From positions 1,278,501 to 1,342,500 of the forward strand of contig NZ_PREV01000026.1 of assembly GCF_002959965.1 (NCBI RefSeq): 64,000 nt of DNA. The letters are read 5' to 3'. The DNA is from Microbulbifer pacificus. GTDB lineage: Bacteria; Pseudomonadota; Gammaproteobacteria; Pseudomonadales; Cellvibrionaceae. The position numbers and the translations under genes were made by a program. The notes under the pieces are model-generated. The model ran no database searches. It was given only the letters and a program-made list of their open reading frames with translations, and had not been told where the DNA came from. Positions 27,519 through 34,162 of this stretch are shown here, in pieces (positions within the stretch are counted from its first letter, which is position 1; the number at the start of each line of letters is the position of its first letter).

Positions 27519-27719
27519 CGTTTTTCCCGCTGAATGAGTACAGTTGCGCGCATCTTAGAGGGGGTTTTGGAACGGGACAATCTTAGTTTCAACCGGATCC
27601 TCTCGCACCCTGTGCCGCCCTTCGCGACAAGCCGACCGGCCCCGCCTCCGCGCGCTAGCCTTCTCCCTTTATACTCCTGGCACTTGGCCCCGCACTCCGC
27701 CATCCGGACATTTGCCCCT

Positions 27720-28358
27720 ATGTATCCGATATACCCAGAGCAACCCGTTTCCGAGCCATGTGAAGGTGCCGCATTCTCGTCCCTGCGCAAACAGCTCGAC
27801 ACCTATTATCCGCTGACCCAGCACACCTGGACCGACTATCGCCGAATCTGCAGTCCGCGCCAGATGAAAAAAGGTGGGATTCTCTACCCGGCGGGAGCAA
27901 CGCCGCGCTCCTTTGCCTATGTATACCGGGGTTTGTTCCGCGCCTATGTACTGGATAACAAAGGGACCGAATACAACAAGAATTTCTTCCCCGAAGGCCG
28001 CTTTCCCGGCGCCATGACTGCGCTTCTGCGCGGGGAACCTTCGCAGTTCACGATCGAAGCGCTGGAAGATTCGGAGATTATCGAAATCGATCACGCCGGG
28101 TATCGCCGCCTGCTTCAGGAACACGATGACCTCAAGCTGTATCACATCCAGTATCTCGAACGGCACTGGCTATTGGACAAAGATATCCGCGAGGTGACCC
28201 TGGTGCAGGATGACGCCGGCACGCGCTACCGGAAATTTCTGCAGGACTATCCCACACTGGTGTCCCGGCTGCCCCAGTATCACATCGCCTCCCACCTCGG
28301 CATCACGCCCACTCAACTCAGCCGCATAAGAAAAAAGCTGATCGATCAACCTATGTAA
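27720..28358 (+). CDS. Crp/Fnr-type transcription regulator
   Basis: 212 residues: cyclic-nucleotide-binding-like beta barrel (about 40-130, with RQMKKGGILYPAGATPRSFAYVYRGLFRAYV split over strands) and a C-terminal helix-turn-helix (YHIASHLGITPTQLSRIRKKL). There are no Fnr-type iron-sulfur Cys and the cAMP-contact residues of Crp are not evident, so the signal is unknown. The ATG at 27720 is preferred because homology starts there; the longer open frame upstream is Pro/Ala-rich and unlikely. The next thing downstream is the remnant of a nitroreductase gene, a common target neighbour of this regulator type. Confidence 0.83.
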   Translation: MYPIYPEQPVSEPCEGAAFSSLRKQLDTYYPLTQHTWTDYRRICSPRQMKKGGILYPAGATPRSFAYVYRGLFRAYVLDNKGTEYNKNFFPEGRFPGAMTALLRGEPSQFTIEALEDSEIIEIDHAGYRRLLQEHDDLKLYHIQYLERHWLLDKDIREVTLVQDDAGTRYRKFLQDYPTLVSRLPQYHIASHLGITPTQLSRIRKKLIDQPM

Positions 28359-28440
28359 ATGCTTCGACGACATCGGCTGCCTAAACTCGCCCGCATCACT
28401 CAGAGCCCCTCCGGCTCTACTGGATACCCGGGAGAAAACC

Positions 28441-28533
28441 ATGCAACTGTTGTCCGCTCTACGCTGGCGCTACACGGCGCGCCGCTTCACCGAGGAGCGC
28501 CTGGCAGCGCGTGAATTTGTACAGGTGGTGTAG
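28441..28533 (+). pseudogene. N-terminal remnant of a nitroreductase family gene
   Basis: A 30-codon frame with its own GGGAGA ribosome-binding site reads MQLLSALRWRYTARRFTEER and ends in TAG. This matches the typical start of nitroreductase-fold NAD(P)H oxidoreductases (…ALRWRYATKRFD… and an FMN-contact Arg cluster) and stops where a 200-residue protein should continue. The next gene begins two bases after the stop. I infer that deletion fused the beginning of a nitroreductase gene to the upstream edge of the transporter gene. A short coupled leader peptide is the alternative. Confidence 0.6.
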
Positions 28534-28534
28534 C

Positions 28535-28972
28535 GTGTGGTTCGCGACCCTGGCGATAACAGCCGGCGCGGCCATTGCCCTGCAGGCCGGTATGAATGCG
28601 CAATTGGGGATCCTGCTGCGCAATTCCCTGCTCGCCACCGCCATTGTGTTTGGCATCAGCTGCCTAGTGACGACAGGCGCCGCCTTCACAGCTTTGCGCC
28701 AACCCCTTTCCTATTCGACCCTCCAGACAGTGCCGTTTTACCTGTGGTTTGGCGGTTTGCTCAGCGCATTTGGTGTGGGGATGTTTTATTTCCTGATCCC
28801 CCGCATGGGTGTGGGACCGATGATGTCGTTTGCCCTGACGGGGCAGATTCTGGTGGCCATGATCAGCAGCCACTTCGGCTGGTTCGATCTTCCGCAACGA
28901 CCAGTTACCCAGATTCGGGGGCTGGGTGTGGTGGCACTGGCGGCGGGTATATTGTTAATCAACTGGGAGTAG
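28535..28972 (+). CDS. DMT superfamily (YdcZ/DUF606) transporter
   Basis: 145-residue membrane protein with about five hydrophobic helices, the half-size form typical of YdcZ/DUF606 proteins, which probably act as dimers. The N-terminus VWFATLAITAGAAIALQAGMNAQLG is characteristic of the family, as is the central G-rich VGMFYFLIPRMGVGPMMSFALTGQI region. The GTG at 28535 is chosen since AGGTGG lies 7 bases upstream and family alignment starts there; a GTG at 28511 overlaps the nitroreductase remnant. Translation is likely coupled to that remnant's stop codon. Substrate unknown. The next gene follows after 3 bases. Confidence 0.8.
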   Translation: MWFATLAITAGAAIALQAGMNAQLGILLRNSLLATAIVFGISCLVTTGAAFTALRQPLSYSTLQTVPFYLWFGGLLSAFGVGMFYFLIPRMGVGPMMSFALTGQILVAMISSHFGWFDLPQRPVTQIRGLGVVALAAGILLINWE

Positions 28973-28975
28973 CAC

Positions 28976-29740
28976 ATGGATACGTTATTGATACCGGGCG
29001 GGGCTGATGCCCGCCTGAGCGACGACGCGCTGGACAATGCCAATCTGGACAACCTGACCGCGCTGTGGACGGCGATGGGCGCAAAGCCCCATCCAGGCCA
29101 CGTCGGTATGCGTGCCTGCGAGCAGTGGCCAAACCGCTTCTGGTTTCCGCGAGAGGGCGCATTGCCGGCGGCCCACGCACTGAAGGCGCTGCTACATCAA
29201 CTGCCCGCACGCGCGCAGGTGCCCGTTTTTACGCAAGACCCGCTTCTGGTACAGGGGCTGCGCGACGCGGGCTTCGATGTCTTTCTGGAACAGCGGGCGA
29301 TGCATCTGGAGCTGGCGCAGTGGCAACCGACACCTGCCGCCGGGATGCTGCCGCTACAGCGCGTGCGCTCCGCCACCGAAGTATCGGGCTGGACGGGGGT
29401 GGCCAGTGCGGCGTTCGGCTACCACATCGACGTCGCGGTCATCGAGCAGCTCGCCCGGCACCCCGATGCGAGCCTGTGGTGGGCGGAGCTCGGCGGTGAG
29501 AGGGTGGCCACCGCGTTGCTGTTTCGCACCGGAGTGATCACCGGAATCCATTTGGTGGGCGTGCCCGCAGCCTTTCGCGGCCGCGGTATTGCCCGTTCGC
29601 TGATGCAGGCAGTGCTCGCCCACTGCCGGGACTCCGGGGCGCGCTACGTCACCCTGCAGGCTTCGAAAATGGGCGAGGGTCTGTACCGGCAACTCGGGTT
29701 TGCCTCGCGATTTGCGATCGCCAGCTACCGCCGGAATTAA
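28976..29740 (+). CDS. GNAT family N-acetyltransferase
   Basis: 254 residues. The C-terminal half (about 130-250) is a GNAT fold with acetyl-CoA motif A in HLVGVPAAFRGRGIARSLMQAVL (R-G-x-G loop) and ending LYRQLGFASRFAIASY. The N-terminal 120 residues form a divergent second GNAT-like or adaptor domain (LWTAMGAKPHPG, FTQDPLLVQGLRDAGF). The acceptor is unknown. It begins three bases after the YdcZ-type gene, so the two likely share a transcript. Confidence 0.82.
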   Translation: MDTLLIPGGADARLSDDALDNANLDNLTALWTAMGAKPHPGHVGMRACEQWPNRFWFPREGALPAAHALKALLHQLPARAQVPVFTQDPLLVQGLRDAGFDVFLEQRAMHLELAQWQPTPAAGMLPLQRVRSATEVSGWTGVASAAFGYHIDVAVIEQLARHPDASLWWAELGGERVATALLFRTGVITGIHLVGVPAAFRGRGIARSLMQAVLAHCRDSGARYVTLQASKMGEGLYRQLGFASRFAIASYRRN

Positions 29741-29750
29741 ACCGGTGCAA

Positions 29751-30413
29751 CTAGACCATCGAGGTCTCCACCCGCAACCAGTCGTCCTCCAGCTCCATGG
29801 TGACCCTGTCGCCCGATTGCAGTTCACCCACGCCGGCGGGCGTGCCGGTCAGCACCACGTCACCGGGCAGCAGGGTGAAATAGCTGCTGATATAAGCCAC
29901 CAGGTCCAGGATCGGCGTCAGCATATGGCTCGACTTGCCGCGCTGGCGGATTTCGCCGTTCAGCCACAGGGTGTAGGTCAGGTTGTCCCAGTCCGGCAGC
30001 CAGTCCAGCTTCACGAACGGCGACAGTGGGCAGGCGCCGTCGAAGCCCTTGGCCTTCTCCCACGGCTGGCCCTGTTTCTTCAGATCTGACTGCAGGTCCC
30101 GCAGGGTCAGATCCAGCGCCAGCCCCAGGCCGGCAATGGCCGGTGCCACCTGCGACGCGTTGGCATCGGTCAGTGTCTCGCCAATCAGCAGTGCCAGCTC
30201 GCCCTCGAAGTGACAGCTGCCACGCCCGCGGGGCAGATGCACCGGCTCGGCCATCGGCACCGCCGCGGTGGCAGGTTTGATGAACAGCAGCGGCTCCTCC
30301 GGCACCGGATTGTTCAGTTCTTCAGCGTGGGCGGCGTAATTGCGCCCGACACACACGATCTTGCCCAGGGGCAGGTCGACGGGAGATTTGCAGGTGAAAG
30401 TGTGTTTATACAT
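29751..30413 (-). CDS. Fumarylacetoacetate hydrolase (FAH) family protein
   Basis: 220-residue cytosolic enzyme of the FAH superfamily: hydrolase, decarboxylase or isomerase of 2-oxo acids, for example acylpyruvate hydrolase. The CVGRNYAAHAEELNN start, the metal-binding acidic set in CHFEGELALLIG and the later D in ALDLTLRDLQ, and the C-terminal PGDVVLTGTPAGVG loop are all present. This length matches YcgM-type acylpyruvases. It converges on the GNAT gene with only 10 bases between. Exact substrate uncertain. Confidence 0.88.
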   Translation of the reverse strand: MYKHTFTCKSPVDLPLGKIVCVGRNYAAHAEELNNPVPEEPLLFIKPATAAVPMAEPVHLPRGRGSCHFEGELALLIGETLTDANASQVAPAIAGLGLALDLTLRDLQSDLKKQGQPWEKAKGFDGACPLSPFVKLDWLPDWDNLTYTLWLNGEIRQRGKSSHMLTPILDLVAYISSYFTLLPGDVVLTGTPAGVGELQSGDRVTMELEDDWLRVETSMV

Positions 30414-30431
30414 GTGGGCACCTTTAAAAAT

Positions 30432-30542
30432 CGTAGCGAGCGGGCGGCTGGTGGTGGCCGCCGGAGCGCAGGCAGCGGAGTGTATAGTTCATACATGAGC
30501 ATGCCGAGTACCGCCGGGCACCGCCAGACGCACGCGCAGTAG
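30432..30542 (+). repeat. Dispersed palindromic intergenic element, long form (copy A)
   Basis: 111-nt element bounded by CGTAGCGAG and ACGCGCAGTAG. The outer arms are imperfectly complementary (GGCGGCTGGTGGTGGCC against GGGCACCGCCAGACGC) and the centre holds TGTAT-AGTTC-ATACA, so the RNA or single strand would fold into a long hairpin. The first 33 and last 32 bases match another element at 59833-59890 at 28/33 and 27/32 positions. The sequence CCGCCGG occurs at both junctions of the extra middle part. Confidence 0.65.
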
Positions 30543-30722
30543 ATTATTGGAGGTGCTCATAACCAAAGTCGATATCTAGGATAGATATTGCGTATAAAGT
30601 TTTGGAAAGCCCTTGTGGTATGATGCCGCCCTCGCCGGGTCCCCGGCGACTCCCTTTCGGGAACCTCTAAGACTTTCGCAAATTCAGTCGCGTTCTTTTC
30701 GCGCTCGGCCAAGAGACTCGTT
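30543..30722 (+). promoter_or_regulatory. serA promoter and leader
   Basis: Before serA lies an extended -10 box TGG-TATGAT (30616-30624); no convincing -35 is seen, as expected for an extended -10 promoter. Just upstream is a perfect dyad ATATCTA-GGA-TAGATAT (30572-30588) that could be an operator. The inferred transcript would open with a GC-rich hairpin CGCCGGG-TC-CCCGGCG (30633-30648) and a smaller TCCC-TTT-CGGGA one, giving a leader of about 90 bases. The 309-base gap between the FAH gene and serA holds only these sites and the dispersed repeat. Confidence 0.45.
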
Positions 30723-31955
30723 ATGGCTTCTCAGACTTCTCTTCAGAAAGACAAAATCCGGATACTGCTGCTGGAAGGTGTTCACCAGTCCGCCGTGGAT
30801 CTGCTGTCTTCCCGTGGCTACACCAATGTGGAATACGTTAAATCCGCACTGCCGGAAGACCAACTGATCGAGAAGATTGCCGACGCGCACTTTGTCGGGA
30901 TTCGCTCCCGCACCCAGCTGACCCGCAAGGTACTGGAAAGCGCGCCCAAGCTGATCGCCGTGGGCTGTTTCTGTATCGGCACCAACCAGGTGGACCTGCA
31001 GGCTGCCACCGAGCTCGGCATTGCGGTGTTCAACGCGCCCTATTCCAACACCCGCAGCGTAGCCGAACTGGTGATCGGCGAGGCGATTATGTTGCTCCGC
31101 GGTATTCCGGAAAAGAACATGGTATGCCACCGCGGCGGCTGGCAGAAATCCGCCGTGGGCTCGTTTGAGGCCCGCGGCAAGACCCTGGGTATCATCGGCT
31201 ACGGCGCTATCGGTTCCCAGACTTCCGTGCTTGCCGAAGGCATCGGCATGCGCGTGATCTTCTTCGATGTGGTCACCAAGCTGCCGCTGGGTAATGCGTC
31301 CCAGGTCCACAACCTCGATGAATTACTGGCGCAGTCCGATGTTATCTCCCTGCATGTGCCGGAACTGCCATCCACCAAGTGGATGATCGGCGCCGCGCAG
31401 ATCGCGAAAATGAAAAAGGGAGCGATTCTGATCAACGCCTCCCGCGGTACTGTGGTGGAGATCGAGCCACTGGCGGAAGCCCTGAAAAGCGGTCACCTCG
31501 CCGGCACTGCCATCGACGTGTTCCCGGTAGAGCCCCGCGGCAATGACGACGAGTTCCTGTCGCCACTGCGCGGCCTCGACAACGCGCTGCTCACCCCACA
31601 CGTGGGCGGCTCCACGGTGGAAGCGCAGGAAAATATCGGTGTGGAAGTGTCGGACAAGCTGGCGCTCTACTCCGACAACGGCACCACCACCAGCTCGGTA
31701 AACTTCCCGGAGGTGGCGCTGCCCGGTCACGCCGGCGCCCACCGGCTGCTGCACATTCACAAAAACGTGCCCGGCGTGCTCGGCGCCATCAACCAGGTAT
31801 TTTCCGAAAACGGTATCAACATTTCCGCCCAGTACCTGCAGACCAACGAGAGCGTGGGCTATGTGGTGATCGATGTGGATGCGGAATACTCCGATCTGGC
31901 ACTGGAGAAGTTGAAAAATATTCCAGGCACCCTGCGTTGCCGCGTTCTGTTCTGA
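30723..31955 (+). CDS. serA: D-3-phosphoglycerate dehydrogenase
   Basis: 410-residue SerA, first enzyme of serine biosynthesis (3-phosphoglycerate to 3-phosphohydroxypyruvate, NAD-dependent). Length and domain order equal E. coli SerA: substrate domain (IRSRTQLTRKVLE), NAD-binding Rossmann domain (GKTLGIIGYGAIGSQ), catalytic Arg/Glu/His in INASRGTVVEIE and LTPHVGGSTVEAQENIG, and a C-terminal ACT domain (about 335-410, HIHKNVPGVLGAINQVF) that gives feedback control by serine. The ATG has AAGAGAC upstream. A monocistronic unit with its own promoter and a strong terminator. Confidence 0.95.
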   Translation: MASQTSLQKDKIRILLLEGVHQSAVDLLSSRGYTNVEYVKSALPEDQLIEKIADAHFVGIRSRTQLTRKVLESAPKLIAVGCFCIGTNQVDLQAATELGIAVFNAPYSNTRSVAELVIGEAIMLLRGIPEKNMVCHRGGWQKSAVGSFEARGKTLGIIGYGAIGSQTSVLAEGIGMRVIFFDVVTKLPLGNASQVHNLDELLAQSDVISLHVPELPSTKWMIGAAQIAKMKKGAILINASRGTVVEIEPLAEALKSGHLAGTAIDVFPVEPRGNDDEFLSPLRGLDNALLTPHVGGSTVEAQENIGVEVSDKLALYSDNGTTTSSVNFPEVALPGHAGAHRLLHIHKNVPGVLGAINQVFSENGINISAQYLQTNESVGYVVIDVDAEYSDLALEKLKNIPGTLRCRVLF

Positions 31956-32014
31956 TTCCCGCGAATCTGACGGACACAGACTGACGGGCGCAAACGCGTC
32001 TGTTAGACTCTCCC

Positions 32015-32066
32015 GAACCCGGACTTCGCCCTGCAACAGCGGTGGCGAAGTCCGGGTTCTTTCTTT
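32015..32066 (+). terminator. Terminator of serA
   Basis: 16-bp perfect stem: GAACCCGGACTTCGCC (32015-32030) and its complement at 32044-32059, with a 13-nt loop and a T-rich tail. The long loop is unusual for a simple terminator. Confidence 0.85.
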
Positions 32067-32129
32067 CCTGTCTTCCCGATTTTTTACGGCGCGCCGCGGT
32101 GCATTCCCGGTGGCCAGGGCTGCTTCCAC

Positions 32130-33044
32130 GTGCAAAACCAGAATTCCGAATCTGCTGCCGCAGGACTGCTGGCGGGCATTGGTGCCTTTCTCATCTGGGG
32201 CTTGGCGCCGCTGTACTTCAACCTGCTGGACGGTATTTCCGCACCGGAAATCCTGAGCCACCGCAGTATCTGGGCATTTGTTCTCGCACTGCTGATGCTC
32301 GCCGCCATGGGCAAGCTGGCTGATTTATCCAGCACTTTGCGCTCCGGCAGGAAAATGCGCACGCTGCTTCTTTCGACCCTGCTGATCGGCAGCAACTGGC
32401 TGGTGTTTATCTGGGCCATTACCAATCAGCACATTCTCGACGCGAGCCTCGGCTACTACATCAACCCGCTGATCAGCGTGCTGCTGGGTGTGCTGTTTAT
32501 GGGAGAGCGGTTGCGCCCGCTACAGTGGCTGGCGGTGGCGATCGCCGCAGTGGGTATCGGCTATGAACTGTGGCAATTCGGGCGAGTGCCGCTGATCGCG
32601 CTGTTTCTGGCTCTGACCTTTGGTTTTTACGGCCTGGTGCGCAAGCGCGCACCGGTGGACAGCCTGACCGGACTCGCGGTGGAAACCCTGTACATGCTGC
32701 CGCTTGCGCTCGGCTTCCTGATCTGGACCGACAGCCCCAGCAGCAATCTGCTGACCAACAGCTGGGAACTGAACGGCCTGCTTTTGTTCGCCGGTCCCGT
32801 CACCCTGACACCGCTGCTGCTGTTCAATATCGCCGCGCGCCGGCTCAATCTCTCCACCGTCGGCTTCCTGCAATACCTGGGGCCGACGTTGATGTTGCTG
32901 CTTGCAACGTTCTATTACGGCGAACCGCTAAGTGAGAGCAAGCTTGTCACTTTCGCCATCGTGTGGTTTGCGCTGCTGCTGTATTCCGCGGATGCGTTGA
33001 TACAGCGCCGCATACGCCATCAGCTGCGGAAAACAGCGCTCTAG
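32130..33044 (+). CDS. rarD: EamA family transporter RarD
   Basis: 304-residue membrane protein of the drug/metabolite transporter superfamily, RarD branch, with ten predicted helices. The N-terminal GLLAGIGAFLIWGLAPLYF, SHRSIWAFVLALLML, GSNWLVFIWAITN and QYLGPTLMLLLATFYYGEPL are hallmarks of RarD. Its substrate is not firmly known; the family includes chloramphenicol-resistance and amino-acid-like exporters. The start is GTG at 32130 with no strong ribosome-binding site. It converges on the hydrolase gene with 17 bases between. Confidence 0.9.
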   Translation: MQNQNSESAAAGLLAGIGAFLIWGLAPLYFNLLDGISAPEILSHRSIWAFVLALLMLAAMGKLADLSSTLRSGRKMRTLLLSTLLIGSNWLVFIWAITNQHILDASLGYYINPLISVLLGVLFMGERLRPLQWLAVAIAAVGIGYELWQFGRVPLIALFLALTFGFYGLVRKRAPVDSLTGLAVETLYMLPLALGFLIWTDSPSSNLLTNSWELNGLLLFAGPVTLTPLLLFNIAARRLNLSTVGFLQYLGPTLMLLLATFYYGEPLSESKLVTFAIVWFALLLYSADALIQRRIRHQLRKTAL

Positions 33045-33061
33045 GAGATCCGAAAAGAGGT

Positions 33062-34057
33062 CTACTGGGCGAGCCAGTTGTCGAGGGCCGCGATGATCTG
33101 CTGCCGGTAGGGCTGGGTTTCGTTGATCATCTGGTGACGCGCGCCGCGCACGATGACCCGCTTGCTGTTGGGGAAACGGTCGCGGATCACACGCATGTTG
33201 TAGCGCCAGTCCACGGTTTTGTCGTCGGTACCCTGCAGTACCAGAATCGGCCGCGGATTGCGCTCGGATCCGGGGAACAGATGCAGCCAGTCCACCATCG
33301 CCCGCAGCCAGCGGATAGACATCACCGGTGACTGCAGCGGGTCGCGATGGGCCTGGCGGCGGGCGAACTCGGCGTCGTGGGTGTTGATATTGAAGCCGCG
33401 GTTGGGGTGCGGCAGCAGGAAGCGCCCGAGGTAGAACATCCACTTGCGCAGATGCCAATTGGCGGGGCGCACCAGCGGCGCCAGCAGCAGGACCTTGTCG
33501 AGCGGCTGCCACTGGCTGAACTGCAGATACGCCAGCAGCGTCGCGCCGCCGGTGCTCTGGCCGAGACCGTGCCAGGGAGCGGGCATCCGGTCGCGCGCCC
33601 GGCACAGCAGAGCCTCCAGTACCTCCCGGTACTGCATGAAACTGTCGATGGCCACCGGCTCACCGCTGGACAGGCCATGCCCGGGGAAATCCACCGCAAC
33701 CACATTGAAACCGCGCTCGAGGCCGAAGCGGATCGCAGCGCCGTAGATACCGGTGTGGTCGAAGTAGCCGTGGCAGATAAACAAGGTGCCTCTGGGGCTC
33801 TTCGCCAGCCAGTACTGGGCGACGAGTTCGAATCCGGCGGCACAAAAGGTGCCGATGCCGGTGGCACTGGCTTCGTCAAAATTCAGGCGATAGAAATTCC
33901 GGTAGGAGATTACCGATTGCGGCAGGGGCTGGTCGCAGGCGAAGTCCAGTTCCGGCAGTTGACTGCGCAGGGCGGAGTAATCCGGCCGGCGGATAACCGG
34001 ACTGATCTCGACGGCATTGAGGTCATTCAACAGATCCATGACCCAATGGTACTGCAT
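33062..34057 (-). CDS. Alpha/beta hydrolase (monoacylglycerol lipase-like)
   Basis: 331-residue cytosolic hydrolase. Nucleophile S168 sits in GLGQSTGGATL, the oxyanion loop is ICHGYFDHTG (His-Gly at 96-97), the acid is likely D in LVLQGTDDKTVDW, and the catalytic His lies in RGARHQMINE near residue 311. The pattern matches serine aminopeptidase S33 / monoacylglycerol lipase-like (Hydrolase_4) enzymes. ATG at 34057 is preferred because GGAGGGGGG precedes it; a later ATG at 34039 is possible. Its substrate is presumably a lipid ester. Confidence 0.87.
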   Translation of the reverse strand: MQYHWVMDLLNDLNAVEISPVIRRPDYSALRSQLPELDFACDQPLPQSVISYRNFYRLNFDEASATGIGTFCAAGFELVAQYWLAKSPRGTLFICHGYFDHTGIYGAAIRFGLERGFNVVAVDFPGHGLSSGEPVAIDSFMQYREVLEALLCRARDRMPAPWHGLGQSTGGATLLAYLQFSQWQPLDKVLLLAPLVRPANWHLRKWMFYLGRFLLPHPNRGFNINTHDAEFARRQAHRDPLQSPVMSIRWLRAMVDWLHLFPGSERNPRPILVLQGTDDKTVDWRYNMRVIRDRFPNSKRVIVRGARHQMINETQPYRQQIIAALDNWLAQ

Positions 34058-34162
34058 TTACCCCCCTCCGCCACCCCAGACACCCCGGATCAGTGGGGGG
34101 ACCCTTGAGCCGCCGGAGAGAATTTGGGAGCATCAACTCACATTTACTGACAGCCAATACCC

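Noticed and set aside
30432..30542. A tRNA or small structured RNA gene at the dispersed repeat
   Set aside because: No cloverleaf or tRNA box pattern; the match to a second locus with identical ends argues for a repeat family.
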